A stretch of 64,000 nt of DNA. It comes from Labilithrix luteola. GTDB taxonomy: Bacteria > Myxococcota_A > Polyangia > Polyangiales > Polyangiaceae. The notes under the pieces were generated by a model. That model did no database searches. It was given only the letters and a program-made list of their open reading frames with translations, and was not told where the DNA came from. Both the position numbers and the translations under genes were made by a program. Each line of letters starts with the position of its first letter. Position 1 is the stretch's first letter. Shown piece after piece: positions 1 through 8,938 of the stretch. Location of the stretch: the NCBI RefSeq assembly GCF_001263205.1, contig NZ_CP012333.1, positions 5,309,001 through 5,373,000 on the forward strand, read 5' to 3'.

Positions 1-2
1 TC

Positions 3-155
3 GCGCATGGCACAACGATCGCCCCGCTCGGACAGTCGAAGTGGGACGAGCTGCAGTCGTTCGTCTCGACCCTGATGAATGCGGTACAGCTTCTACTCTA
101 CGAGACGCTTGCCAACGGTCAGCATCTCGCTCCGACCGCGTCAGTGCCGCCGTAG
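3..155 (+). CDS. C-terminal end of an unidentified protein (cut by window start)
   Basis: An open frame enters from the left edge and stops at TAG 153-155, giving the last 50 residues of a protein. The visible part has a hydrophobic, probably helical stretch (FVSTLMNAVQLLLYE) and a polar tail. The composition is protein-like in this frame only; the other two plus frames have stops. The gene overlaps the convergent methyltransferase gene by 15 bases. I do not recognise the family from this fragment. Being next to a DNA methyltransferase, it could belong to a restriction or defence unit, but nothing in the fragment proves this. Confidence 0.5.
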   Translation, partial: AHGTTIAPLGQSKWDELQSFVSTLMNAVQLLLYETLANGQHLAPTASVPP

Positions 156-1406
156 TCGCAGGAGCGATTCGGTGTAGCTCCGAGTGTCGAGGTACCGGCG
201 CGATTTGCTGTTGAGCGAGGTCATTACTCGCCGTACCGGCATGCGAAACATGATCTCGGCGCTCAGCCCCATCTCGCGAGCGATGTCGGCGAAAAGCGCG
301 GCGAGATCAAGTTCGTGCTCCTTGTAGTAAGACGATTGCAGAACGAGAAGTGCTTGTCCGCGTGCAGTCAGCGTCCGGCGAATTTCAGCAAGTGATTCGT
401 CTGCGTCGTTGAAGTACTGAAGCAGGTTGCGAAGGTAGTAACCCTTCGACCGGTGTGAAGGATGGTCTCGAACGCTTGCCAACACGCGGCGAAGTCGGCG
501 CGGCCAATGTTCGGGGATTTCGTCTGTTCGAGGAGACCGGATCGCAGTCGTGCCCATAAGCGCGCGCCGCAACGTCGCGAACGCCCCGGCGTCGCACCCT
601 AGCACGGCGAGTTCCAAGCGGGTGGTGACTGCGTAGTCGATGCGCGTGCAGTACGGGGGGGAGCCCAGGATCAGGTGGACGCTTCGCGACGCTATGGGGA
701 GCGAGCGTGCGTCTGCAAGCACAACACGCGATTTGTCAGCCAGGTCCTTCCGAGGAGGGTTCACACTCGCGTACTGCTCGGCGATGCGGACGAAGTCGCG
801 GGAGATATCCCGCGTCGAAATGTTGATATTCGCGCCCGGCCGAGACCAGGTGGGATTTGAGACCCGCGTTCGCGGGACGAGGTCGCTGACAGCGCGTACA
901 AGTGCAAACAGTAGGAACGCGGCGCCCGGTGGGATGGCGGTCCAGTCGGCCGGAATGTCGAACTCGCGACGTATCGCCGTTGCGATACCTTCCACGCGGC
1001 GCGCCGCGGACGTTGGCATCCATTGCTCAAGTTCGTCGATGGGGGCACTGGACGTAGCGATGCGCCGGGCGAGCGGCCGCGCAACTTCGACGGCCTTCAG
1101 CCGTTCGGGGGCAGGACAGAGCTTGGCTGCTGAAAGGACGACGGCAAATGGGTTCAGGTCGATACCGACCGCACGGTGACCTTCCTCGACCGCTGCGCAA
1201 AGCGTAGTACCGCTCCCCGCCCAAGGGTCGAGCACGAGTGAGCCGGGCCGGAGCTCCGCTTCGGCAATTGCGGCGGAGGCAAAGCGTGACGAAAATCCCG
1301 CGTAGTACGGGTACCAGGTATCGACGCCCTCATCCCGAGCCAGACGCTTCGGGTTGAGAACGAGGGGGAGCGCTTCCGTCATCGCGTGATGGCCCATTCG
1401 TATCAT
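141..1406 (-). CDS. Putative DNA methyltransferase (amino-MTase, N4/N6 type)
   Basis: A 421-residue protein with the two hallmark motifs of S-adenosylmethionine-dependent DNA amino-methyltransferases: the cofactor loop DPWAGSGTT at residues 60-68 and the catalytic GSPPY at 248-252. Motif I comes before the catalytic motif, and about 180 residues separate them, which could hold a target-recognition segment. The family transfers a methyl group to the exocyclic amine of A or C in a specific site. A later start at Met9 (base 1382) is possible. No restriction endonuclease is visible next to it. It lies in a stretch with a dead recombinase fragment beside ssrA, so it may be island cargo (inference). 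The target sequence cannot be read from the protein. Confidence 0.8.
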   Translation of the reverse strand: MIRMGHHAMTEALPLVLNPKRLARDEGVDTWYPYYAGFSSRFASAAIAEAELRPGSLVLDPWAGSGTTLCAAVEEGHRAVGIDLNPFAVVLSAAKLCPAPERLKAVEVARPLARRIATSSAPIDELEQWMPTSAARRVEGIATAIRREFDIPADWTAIPPGAAFLLFALVRAVSDLVPRTRVSNPTWSRPGANINISTRDISRDFVRIAEQYASVNPPRKDLADKSRVVLADARSLPIASRSVHLILGSPPYCTRIDYAVTTRLELAVLGCDAGAFATLRRALMGTTAIRSPRTDEIPEHWPRRLRRVLASVRDHPSHRSKGYYLRNLLQYFNDADESLAEIRRTLTARGQALLVLQSSYYKEHELDLAALFADIAREMGLSAEIMFRMPVRRVMTSLNSKSRRYLDTRSYTESLLRLRRH

Positions 1407-1468
1407 GGACCGGCTTCACATCGTCGGAGGTTCCCCTCGTGGCGGTGACGCCGGCCCTCGTTGTGGAC

Positions 1469-1699
1469 AGAAGCATCGCGCTCGAGTGGTTGAGCGTCGA
1501 GCTTCGATGTGGCCTCCTCACCGTCGAACGGTTGGAGTGAAAGGGCAAAGTCACGGAGACGAAGGGCATGGAGTATCGTGTCGCCGCGATGACGCAGCGG
1601 TTCAAGAACGCTCTGGCCGCTCATCGCGATCTAAGGAAGCGCGTGCTGTACACCGACGAAGGCGGGCTCTTGTCGAAGATCGACCCATCAACGCCGTGG
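1469..1699 (+). pseudogene. Remnant of a tyrosine recombinase (phage-type integrase)
   Basis: Reading one frame from base 1469 through a TGA at 1538-1540 gives a recognisable piece of an integrase catalytic domain: SIALEW, GLLTVERLE, stop, KGKVTETKG, then ALAAHRDLRKRVLYTDEGG. In intact relatives the stop position is usually Trp (EWKG), so TGA probably arose from TGG. The N-terminal DNA-binding domain and the downstream catalytic His-x-x-Arg and Tyr motifs are absent, so this is a fragment truncated at both ends. It runs straight into the 120-bp repeat array. The family call is by eye from sequence style; the in-frame stop and truncation are directly visible. Confidence 0.65.
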
Positions 1700-1700
1700 C

Positions 1701-2003
1701 GTGACATCGCGATGCGGGCGAGGGGAGAGCTCGAGAGGGGGAGGCGCAGCTCCCGCTGCCCCGCGGCGAGCGAGCGTCTCGTGGTGCCGAGCGAGGAGCG
1801 CCGGCTCAGCGCGCCGGGCGTGACATCGCGATGCGAGCGAGGGGAGAGCTCGAGAGGGGGAGGCGCAGCTCCCGCTGTACCCGCGTCGATCGAGCATCTG
1901 GTCGTGCGTAGCGAGTCCCACCGGCTGATCGCGCCACGCATGACATCGCGATGGGAGCGAGGGGAGAGCTCGAGAGGGGGAGGCGCAGCTCCCCCTCTCG
2001 AAC
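1701..2003. repeat. Tandem repeat, unit about 120 bp, about 2.5 copies
   Basis: Units begin at 1701, 1820 and 1940, each starting (g/a)tgacatcgcgatg and continuing with a conserved block that contains gagctcgagagggggaggcg. The first two spacers are also related, so the whole 119-120 bp unit is repeated. The third copy is partial and ends in a long perfect hairpin. The array fills the space between the recombinase remnant and ssrA. I see no convincing gene in it, although one frame stays open across it. Confidence 0.85.
1970..2001 (-). terminator. Perfect 13-bp hairpin just downstream of ssrA
   Basis: Bases 1970-1982 pair perfectly with 1989-2001 around a 6-base loop. On the minus strand the hairpin lies 14 bases past the mature 3' end of ssrA, where a terminator would be expected. 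There is no U-run after it, so it may instead act in RNA processing or be a property of the repeat. Earlier repeat copies carry the left arm but a damaged right arm. Confidence 0.45.
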
Positions 2004-2014
2004 GAGACTCTTAA

Positions 2015-2376
<362 letters not shown>

Positions 2377-2459
2377 AATTGGCCGAAAGGCTAGGAGAAC
2401 CTACGTCCAGGTCGGCTCCGCTGCAAGGGGGCATCGGCCAAACGACCTCGACAAAGGCC

Positions 2460-3059
2460 ATGCGCCCCCTCTTCTTCTGCCTGTTCTCGGCGCTCGCGAC
2501 GCTCCCGACCGTCGCGGTAGCGGTCGCCGCGGCAAGCCTCGGCGGCTGCTCGAGGGCAGGGGCGGGGGTCGTCGCGCCGGTCGAGCTTGCGATTGGACCG
2601 GTCGACGCGGGGGCAGAGAACGCCGACACCGGCGCGGCGCAGAAGCCCGAGAAGAAGAAGACGTGCACCGCCCAGCTCATGGCGGGCGAGATCGATACCG
2701 GGCCTGGGTGCGTGCTCGACGAGCGGATCAGCCATGGCCCCGGAAAGCTCATGTACCCCTGCGAGGGGGACGGGGCTGCGCAGGCCTCGTTCGACGATCA
2801 GGTCTACGACGGCAAGGTTGTCGGGAACGTCCTCACGCTTCGCCTGACCACCGAGCTCGACTGGGAAGACGGCTGCCGATGGCAGTCAGAGCACATGCTC
2901 GGTGGGCGCCTGATTCGCGGGGAAGCCGTCGAGGACGATCCCGTCGAGCCGCTCCAGTGGCGCTACGAAGACCGTGCCATCTCGGGACGCAACTGCTCGG
3001 GCGCGTGTCTGGCTCAGGCCGAGATCGAGGTCGTGCGCAACGTCGGCAGCGACGACTGA
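2460..3059 (+). CDS. Putative lipoprotein of unknown function
   Basis: The chosen ATG at 2460 begins MRPLFFCLFSALATLPTVAV and runs to a lipobox LGGC near residue 30, so the 199-residue product is probably a lipid-anchored envelope protein. An upstream in-frame ATG at 2289 is rejected because it would start inside ssrA. After a short acidic linker, the domain has several cysteines (CTAQLM, GCVLD, YPCEG, DGCRW, NCSGAC) that could form disulphides after export. I do not recognise the fold. It is followed 50 bases later by a protein kinase in the same direction, and a small hairpin (3065-3080, acgccc/gggcgt) lies between them. Confidence 0.75.
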   Translation: MRPLFFCLFSALATLPTVAVAVAAASLGGCSRAGAGVVAPVELAIGPVDAGAENADTGAAQKPEKKKTCTAQLMAGEIDTGPGCVLDERISHGPGKLMYPCEGDGAAQASFDDQVYDGKVVGNVLTLRLTTELDWEDGCRWQSEHMLGGRLIRGEAVEDDPVEPLQWRYEDRAISGRNCSGACLAQAEIEVVRNVGSDD

Positions 3060-3109
3060 ACACAACGCCCACGCGGGCGTCGCAAATCAATCACGGCTAT
3101 CCTTGGCTC

Positions 3110-4159
3110 ATGTTCACGGCGCCCCTCGGCGGTCGGTACGCTGTCCAGAGCGAACTTGCGAGCGGTGGCAGTGGGCGCATTTATCTGGCCGAAGACCTGA
3201 GGCTCGGTCGGCCAGTCGTGGTGAAGATCGTCGCGACGTCACTCCAAGCGTCCCTCGACGAGGCCGTGCGACGCCTCGAGCGCGAGGCCCGCGTCGCCGG
3301 AGGCATCCATCATCCGAACGTCTGCGCCGTGTCAGACTTCGGGAAGCTCGATGACGGGCGGCCCTTCCTCGTGATGGAGCACTTGACCGGCGAGTCGCTC
3401 GCCACGCGCCTTGGGCGCGAGCGTTCGCTGCCGATCGCGGTCGCGATGGACTTCGCGTACCAGATGCTCGGCGGGCTCGACGCCGCGCATCGCCGCGGGG
3501 TCATTCATCGCGACATCAAGCCGGAGAACCTGTTCCTCATCGAGATCGGGCTCGGGAGACATCTCCTCAAGGTGCTCGACTTCGGCACCGCTCAGGTGCT
3601 CGACACATCCTCGCCGTACGGCGACGAGCTCACGGACACCGATCGCGTGATGGGGACGATGGCATACATGTCGCCCGAGCAGCTGAAGGGCGTGCGCGAC
3701 TTCGACGCGCGTACCGACGTGTACTCGGCCGCGGTCGTCATCTACGAGATGCTCGTCGGGACGCGACCGTTCGGTGATGTGCCGAGCGATCGTCTCGCCG
3801 AAGCGATCGCGTTCACCCGGGCTCCGTCGATCTTGCACAGACTGCCGAACCTCGCGCACCCGGTGGCACGCGCGATCGACACAGCCCTCTCCGTCGATCG
3901 AACGCGTCGTCCGGCCGACGCCGCAGCGTTCCTCGCGATGCTCGCCGCGCCGCCGTCGCCGACGAGCATCGTCGATCGATCGGTACCCGAAGCCGATCCG
4001 TTGCAGATCATTTCCGACTGGGATTTGCCCACCCATCAGAACCGCGCGCAGGATGATTGGGACCTCGTGACACTGGAGCGCGATCGTCGCGCGCTGGTGG
4101 CGTCGAACGAGGACGTGCTTTCCATCGATGTGAAGATCGACCGAGAACCGCTTCGCTAA
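3110..4159 (+). CDS. Soluble Hanks-type Ser/Thr protein kinase
   Basis: The 349-residue protein has a complete kinase core: glycine loop ASGGSGRIY (17-25), lysine in VVVKI (K39), HRDIKPEN (133-140), DFGTA (157-161) and the activation-segment end MSPEQ (187-191). All catalytic residues are kept, so it should be active. It ends about 70 residues after the kinase lobe and has no membrane segment, unlike three of the other four kinases here with clear tails, so it probably acts in the cytoplasm. Start ATG at 3110, directly at the kinase N-terminus. It converges with the large lipoprotein gene at 4162 with only two bases between. Confidence 0.95.
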   Translation: MFTAPLGGRYAVQSELASGGSGRIYLAEDLRLGRPVVVKIVATSLQASLDEAVRRLEREARVAGGIHHPNVCAVSDFGKLDDGRPFLVMEHLTGESLATRLGRERSLPIAVAMDFAYQMLGGLDAAHRRGVIHRDIKPENLFLIEIGLGRHLLKVLDFGTAQVLDTSSPYGDELTDTDRVMGTMAYMSPEQLKGVRDFDARTDVYSAAVVIYEMLVGTRPFGDVPSDRLAEAIAFTRAPSILHRLPNLAHPVARAIDTALSVDRTRRPADAAAFLAMLAAPPSPTSIVDRSVPEADPLQIISDWDLPTHQNRAQDDWDLVTLERDRRALVASNEDVLSIDVKIDREPLR

Positions 4160-4161
4160 CG

Positions 4162-6318
4162 TCAGCGCGGCACGATCGCGAACTGCGGCTCGTTCGAGTA
4201 GTCGGGCTTGACCGGCCGCGCGGCAAACTTGGCCCACGCGGCCGCTCCCCCGGCGGCTCCCGACTGCGCAGCCATCGCCAGGGCGGGCTGCATGTTCGCC
4301 GGGTAGCCTTCCGCGGAAGACGCGTACCCCGACATCTCACCAGGCTTGGTCAGCGTGAGCGCGTCAGCCATCGCCTGGCTCTCACACGCGGTGCTTCTCA
4401 CCGCGGGGTCGACGGAGGCCTCGTAGGCCTGCGCGAAGGTGGTGAACACCGGAGTGCTCGCCGAGCTACGCACGATCATCGTGTACATGCTCGCCGAGAT
4501 CCAACAGAAGCCATCGGCGGACATGCGGCCGATCGGGAATTGGGACTTGAATGCGATGAGCGGCTTTGCCTTGTCGAAGCCCAACTCGAGGATATGCCCG
4601 ATGGCCGACGTAAAGAAGTCGTCCTGCCAGGGCGCGATCCCCGTGTTGTTCGCATACGCGTATGCGCCGTCGGTGATGATGCCAAGAGCGTTGGAGTCGG
4701 GACCGCTTCCGTAGTGTGTGGTGTAGTAATCGATATTGTCGTTCAGACGATCGACGAAATACTGCTTCATCGGATCAGCGTCGGGGGTGAACGCCGCGGT
4801 CTCACCAAGAGCGCGCAGACCCCACGCCTGACCGCGCACCTGATCCGGGTGCAGGAGCCCCTTCTCATGATCGCGGTAACCAGGGTTTGACTGGAACAAA
4901 CCGAAGTTGCTCCAGAACTGCATCTCCTCGAGATAGTAATGATCGCCGGTCAACAGATAGGGCAGGTACACGAGCGAGGGCGCGTGTGCGTAGTCGGCGC
5001 TGTAGGGGGTGCTGCAGGTCGAGCACGCCGGAAAGGCCTCGGACTTACCTGTCTTCGGGTTCACCGTATCGCCATGGTTGCCGAGCAGCGTCATGTACGG
5101 ATAATCGACGAGTGAGACCGGTGTGCCTTTCTCTTGATCGCGATAGTGGATAGACCAGCTTCCGGAGCCGTCAGCCGTCATCATGGTGGCTCGCGCCGCG
5201 CCCGGATCCATCGACAGGAGGTAAAGCGTGGCCCATGCCGGCAGAAGGCCGATGTCGGGGCGCCCTCCGGTCGTGGGCATGTATTTCTCGGCCAGGCCGA
5301 TCTGCATCGGATCCCACGGAGCGGCCGGTAAGGAAGCCCACTTCTCCAGCGCAGCAGCGCTCGGGACCACGGCGGGATCGTAGTTGGGGACCGCTCCGGT
5401 CTTGATGAGGTAGCGCGGATCGTGCACCACGAAGGGCTCGGGGGCACGGTTCCAGTAGTACGTTTGGCGCCAGCGGGCGTGCGCGTAATGCGGTTGGGCG
5501 GTCTTGCTGTAGACCTGCTTCCCACCGACCGTGATGGTGAGATCGTACGTATAGGCGCTGGGCGCGGGCGCGTAGGCCCAGTCGTTCTCGACGATGACAT
5601 CGACACGTGCGCTACCGCCCGCGTCCATGCGTACCTGGAAGCGAGCCGCGAGCTGCGGGTGCACGTTGCCGTTCGAGTCTTTGAGCGGTGCGGCGAGCAG
5701 CGCCTCTTTGGCGAGCGGACCGTCGAGCCAGGTCGACGTAGCCACGGCGAGCAGTGGCTTGACCGACGCCGCGTACTCGGTGCCGTCGACCTTGATACGG
5801 ACTTCGGCGTCGAAACCGCTGTTCGCCAACGTCGTGAGATCGAGGCCGGGAGCGCTCGCTGCCGGAGCAGCCGAAACGAGGTCGAGGTCGAAACGTCCCC
5901 CCGCCGCGACCGTCGGCAGCTTCGCAGTGATGACCGCGTGACGAAGCGATCCATCGGCGTAGGTCGCCTTCTTGTCGACCTGCAGTGCAACGCCGTTCCC
6001 GTCCTTGTCACGCCCCGCGAGCGTGACCCCGGCTGGCACGTCGCCAGCGGCGAACGCGTGGCCGAAACCAACGATCACGTTGCTGCCGCCGCTGCCCGAG
6101 TCGACGAAGGTCACACGCGCGAGCGTCGAGCCTATGGGGGCGGGTATGGATCCATCGGGCGAGGGGGCGGAGCCATCGAGCGAGTCGTCCGGTGATAAAC
6201 GATTCGCGGTACCGGGGGCGTCGTCGCTCGAGCAAGCGCTAACGGCCAGTAGTGCCCCGGCAAGCAAACAAAGCCCGAAACTTCGACGCCGTACATGCTT
6301 GGTGAGGTCGCCTGTCAT
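4162..6318 (-). CDS. Large secreted lipoprotein, possible carbohydrate-active protein
   Basis: A 718-residue protein with a lipoprotein signal (GLCLLAGALLAVSACSS, Cys at about 29) and a Ser/Asp/Pro linker to about residue 65. Residues 70-190 (GFGHAFAAGDVPAG and YADGSLRHAV) resemble the N-terminal RIFT-barrel domain of YetA/exo-rhamnogalacturonan lyase-like proteins. The long C-terminal part is rich in Trp/Tyr and reads like an alpha/alpha-barrel with CSTCS, GDHYYLEEMQFW and QVRGQAWGLRALG, as in six-hairpin glycosidases or lyases. The carbohydrate role is an inference from style. A broken lipoprotein gene lies directly upstream in the same direction. Confidence 0.7.
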   Translation of the reverse strand: MTGDLTKHVRRRSFGLCLLAGALLAVSACSSDDAPGTANRLSPDDSLDGSAPSPDGSIPAPIGSTLARVTFVDSGSGGSNVIVGFGHAFAAGDVPAGVTLAGRDKDGNGVALQVDKKATYADGSLRHAVITAKLPTVAAGGRFDLDLVSAAPAASAPGLDLTTLANSGFDAEVRIKVDGTEYAASVKPLLAVATSTWLDGPLAKEALLAAPLKDSNGNVHPQLAARFQVRMDAGGSARVDVIVENDWAYAPAPSAYTYDLTITVGGKQVYSKTAQPHYAHARWRQTYYWNRAPEPFVVHDPRYLIKTGAVPNYDPAVVPSAAALEKWASLPAAPWDPMQIGLAEKYMPTTGGRPDIGLLPAWATLYLLSMDPGAARATMMTADGSGSWSIHYRDQEKGTPVSLVDYPYMTLLGNHGDTVNPKTGKSEAFPACSTCSTPYSADYAHAPSLVYLPYLLTGDHYYLEEMQFWSNFGLFQSNPGYRDHEKGLLHPDQVRGQAWGLRALGETAAFTPDADPMKQYFVDRLNDNIDYYTTHYGSGPDSNALGIITDGAYAYANNTGIAPWQDDFFTSAIGHILELGFDKAKPLIAFKSQFPIGRMSADGFCWISASMYTMIVRSSASTPVFTTFAQAYEASVDPAVRSTACESQAMADALTLTKPGEMSGYASSAEGYPANMQPALAMAAQSGAAGGAAAWAKFAARPVKPDYSNEPQFAIVPR

Positions 6319-6363
6319 TCGTGTATCCTATGTTCGTATTCGCCAGATGGGGGCAGCCGAGTG

Positions 6364-6710
6364 TCATGGCGACGGGCGTATCGCCCACACTCCGCGATCG
6401 GCGTTGTTGACGCCAAACAGAAGTCCGAGCGACGGGATGTAGCCGCACTTGGAGTGGATGCCGCCGCCGTTGGTAGCCGACGTCACGGGCTTGACCCCCG
6501 TGGTCGCGATTTGGGTCCAGACGTCGGCGTCCGGATCCCAAGACCAGATGCGCTCGCGTCGGAAAGGGCGTCGGCGGCGTGATCGGGAGCTCCGTCGCTG
6601 CTCTCATCGAGCGCGTCCGACCCCGCGCCCGACCTCGCGTCAGTCGTGCTGCATGCCGCGGCGGCGAGTACGGCGCAGAGCACATACCCATGACCAAGAA
6701 GAGATCGCAT
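6364..6710 (-). pseudogene. Broken lipoprotein gene with Kelch-like C-terminus
   Basis: The minus strand starts with a good lipoprotein leader from ATG 6710 (MRSLLGHGYVLCAVLAAAAC) and an Asp/Ser-rich linker. At about base 6560 the protein-like reading moves to another frame: IWSWDPDADVWTQIATTGVK, then GGGIHSKCGYIPSLGLLFGV, ending WAIRPSP and TGA at 6366-6364. That second part looks like a Kelch/beta-propeller end. The first frame otherwise runs on into a poor tail. A frameshift, probably with an internal deletion, is the simplest reading because a whole propeller would need about 300 residues. Confidence 0.55.
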
Positions 6711-6906
6711 TAAGCAATCCGCCGCACTGCACGCATCGCGCCAGCTCCACACGCCGAACCAGCGCGCGCGTTTCAGGAGCTGTGAGGCAAGCTACATCGA
6801 TTCACGAGTGGCATCGTTTTCGATGCGGATGCGGCGCGTCTTTGCGAGACGAGCTGCGAGCCGGGGTACTCGGTTCACGAAACGCGATTGCTCGAATTGA
6901 GATCAC

Positions 6907-6925
6907 ACTTCTCAAATTGAGAAGT
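6907..6925. promoter_or_regulatory. Palindromic candidate operator
   Basis: acttctcaaattgagaagt is a near-perfect inverted repeat, broken only at its centre. It is flanked by similar half-sites (tcgaattgag at about 6892 and agttgagat at about 6924). It lies 73-91 bases before the start of the cysteine-rich lipoprotein gene at 6998, in a locally AT-richer patch. This is a typical look for a dimeric repressor or activator site, but no regulator can be assigned. Confidence 0.45.
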
Positions 6926-6997
6926 TGAGATGAGGTGCCTTGGAGATGTCCGGATGAAGTGTTGGTCTCACGCCGTGAGATCTGAGAAGCTGGCGCG

Positions 6998-7855
6998 ATG
7001 CATTTGCGGTGGCTGGTGTTCGGTCTGCCAGCACTCATGGTGGCGAGCGCTTGCAGCTTCCGCTCACTCGAGACGCTCACGGCGGGGAACGACGACGCGT
7101 CCATTCGAGTTGGTCGTACCGACGCCGAGGATGCGGCTCGAGATGGTGGTGTCGACGCTGAGGACGCGCGGGACGGAGGCGACGGAGGGCCGGTCGCGTG
7201 CGCGAACTCACCGTCGAAAACATGCGCCGCCGTCGGCATGTGCTGTCCCGCCGCGACGCCCTTTTGCCGCTTGAACATCGATCTGCCGAACAAGACATTC
7301 GCCGTGTCGTGCGCCGCGCAGGCCGATAAGCGCCAAATCGGTGATGAGTGCGATCCCACGGCCGGTCAGTGCGCCGACGGGCTCTCGTGCGGGCTCGTTT
7401 ATTCGACGAGCGTAACGTACACCTGCGTTCCTCTCTGCTCGAGCGACGCGGACTGCGCTCCGTGCGCCGAAGGGCAATGCAGCTACGACACGAAAGCGGG
7501 TGGGGTCTGCTCGCATCCACTCGCGAAGAACTCCACGGTCAAACAATGCGGTGCTTGCGACCCGATGGCCCCGGGGAACGCGTGCGGTGCGGACTATTGC
7601 CTTCCGCAGGACCTCACAGGGCCACCGAGTTGCGGGCGAGGTGGCGGGTCCGACATGAGCTGTCACTGGACTGCGGATTGTCCGTCAGGGAGGTATTGCG
7701 TGTGTGCAAGCGGGTTTGGTAACGCCTGCGGCTACTCGCCAACGGCAGGTTCGTGCATGGCGGGCTGTTACATTTACGACGTTGGAAAGCCGTGTCCGAC
7801 GGGCGGCACCTGTACCGCCATTCCTGGGAGCGCGAACTACGCTGTTTGCAAATAA
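6998..7855 (+). CDS. Cysteine-rich secreted lipoprotein, paralogue A
   Basis: A 285-residue protein with a lipobox at MVASAC (Cys19), an Asp/Gly-rich linker to about residue 65, then a cysteine-dense domain with about two dozen cysteines (KTCAAVGMCCP, GECDP-like GDECDP, CVPLCSSDADC, CGACDP, CGYSP, GSCMAGCY). Spacing such as SSDADCAPCAEG is typical of disulphide-rich myxobacterial surface proteins. From about residue 66 it is nearly identical to the protein encoded in inverted orientation at 8093-8938; leader and linker differ. It probably sits on the cell envelope. The actual activity is unknown. A palindrome lies in its upstream region. Confidence 0.85.
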   Translation: MHLRWLVFGLPALMVASACSFRSLETLTAGNDDASIRVGRTDAEDAARDGGVDAEDARDGGDGGPVACANSPSKTCAAVGMCCPAATPFCRLNIDLPNKTFAVSCAAQADKRQIGDECDPTAGQCADGLSCGLVYSTSVTYTCVPLCSSDADCAPCAEGQCSYDTKAGGVCSHPLAKNSTVKQCGACDPMAPGNACGADYCLPQDLTGPPSCGRGGGSDMSCHWTADCPSGRYCVCASGFGNACGYSPTAGSCMAGCYIYDVGKPCPTGGTCTAIPGSANYAVCK

Positions 7856-8092
7856 CGTTGTATTCGAAGCGCGTCGCAGCGGCCGCGGGGCAATGCAAGC
7901 GTCCCTTCCAATCGAAGCCTCCCCATAGGGGCTCCGATCCCGAAGCGCCAAGACGAAGACCGAAAGCTCACCCGCGAGCTACCATTCGTAAGATCGAGTC
8001 GAGCGAGCGACACCGTGAGGTTGGTCGACTCACGCCGAGGAGCTTGGCGAACAGCGTTCCGCCGGCCCCCGCGACGCGTATCGGGCACACCA

Positions 8093-8938
8093 TCATTTGC
8101 AAATGGCGTAGTTCGCGCCCCCAGCAATTGCGGTGCACGTCCCGCCGGTCGGACACGGCTTTCCCACGTCGTAGATGTAACAGCCCTTCATGCACGAACC
8201 AGCCGTCGGCGCGTACCCGCACGCGTTACCAAACCCGCTCCCACATATGCAATATTGCCCCGCCGGACAATCCGCGGTCCAGTGACAGCCCGTGTCGAAG
8301 CCGCCTCGCCCGCAACTCGGTGGCCCTGTGAGGTCCTGCGGAAGGCAATAATCGGCACCGCACGCGTTCCCCGGCGCCATCGGGTCGCAAGCACCGCATT
8401 GTTTGACCGTGGAGTTCTTCGCGAGCGGATGCGAACAGAACCCACCCGCTTTCGTGTCGTAGCTGCATCGCCCTTCGGCGCACGGGGCGCAGTCCGCGTC
8501 GCTCGTGCAGAGGGGAACGCACGTGTACATCACGCTGGTCGAATAAACGAGCCCGCACGAGAGCCCATCGGCGCACTGACCGGCGATCGGATCACACTCC
8601 TCCCCGATCTGGCGCACATCGGCCTGTGCAGCGCACGACACGGCGAACGTCTTGTTCGGTAGATCGATGTTCAAGCGGCAAAAGGGCGTCGCGTCGGGAC
8701 AGCACATGCCAACGGCGGTGCATGTTTTCGAAGGCGAGCTCGCGCATGCGACCGCGTCGGGGCTCGGGGCGAGCGATCCATCCGGCGTCCCGTCTGGTGC
8801 CCCATCTGCCGTAGCGTCGCCGCCCGCGGTCGACGAGCGCGGGTCGAGATCGTGGTCCTCGAGGCCGAGGACGAGACCGCAGCCGGCGACGACCGAGAGC
8901 ATCGCGACGACGGCAAGCCTAGAAGCGCATGACCGCAT
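8093..8938 (-). CDS. Cysteine-rich secreted lipoprotein, paralogue B
   Basis: 281 residues from ATG 8938: leader MRSCASRLAVVAMLSVVAGC with a lipobox VAGC (Cys20), an Ala/Asp/Gly/Pro linker, then the same cysteine-rich domain as the gene at 6998-7855, with only scattered substitutions. It is the last gene of a minus-strand operon: its start lies 20 bases inside the end of the TPR/membrane gene (stop at 8919), so it is probably translationally coupled. The two paralogues converge, leaving a 237-base spacer between stops. Function unknown; export and disulphide-rich folding are inferred from the sequence. Confidence 0.85.
   Translation of the reverse strand: MRSCASRLAVVAMLSVVAGCGLVLGLEDHDLDPRSSTAGGDATADGAPDGTPDGSLAPSPDAVACASSPSKTCTAVGMCCPDATPFCRLNIDLPNKTFAVSCAAQADVRQIGEECDPIAGQCADGLSCGLVYSTSVMYTCVPLCTSDADCAPCAEGRCSYDTKAGGFCSHPLAKNSTVKQCGACDPMAPGNACGADYCLPQDLTGPPSCGRGGFDTGCHWTADCPAGQYCICGSGFGNACGYAPTAGSCMKGCYIYDVGKPCPTGGTCTAIAGGANYAICK

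Noticed and set aside
1568..2014. A 148-codon open frame running through the recombinase remnant and the 120-bp repeat
   Set aside because: Only the first 45 residues resemble a protein family; the rest is translated repeat DNA, and the same frame has a TGA just upstream.
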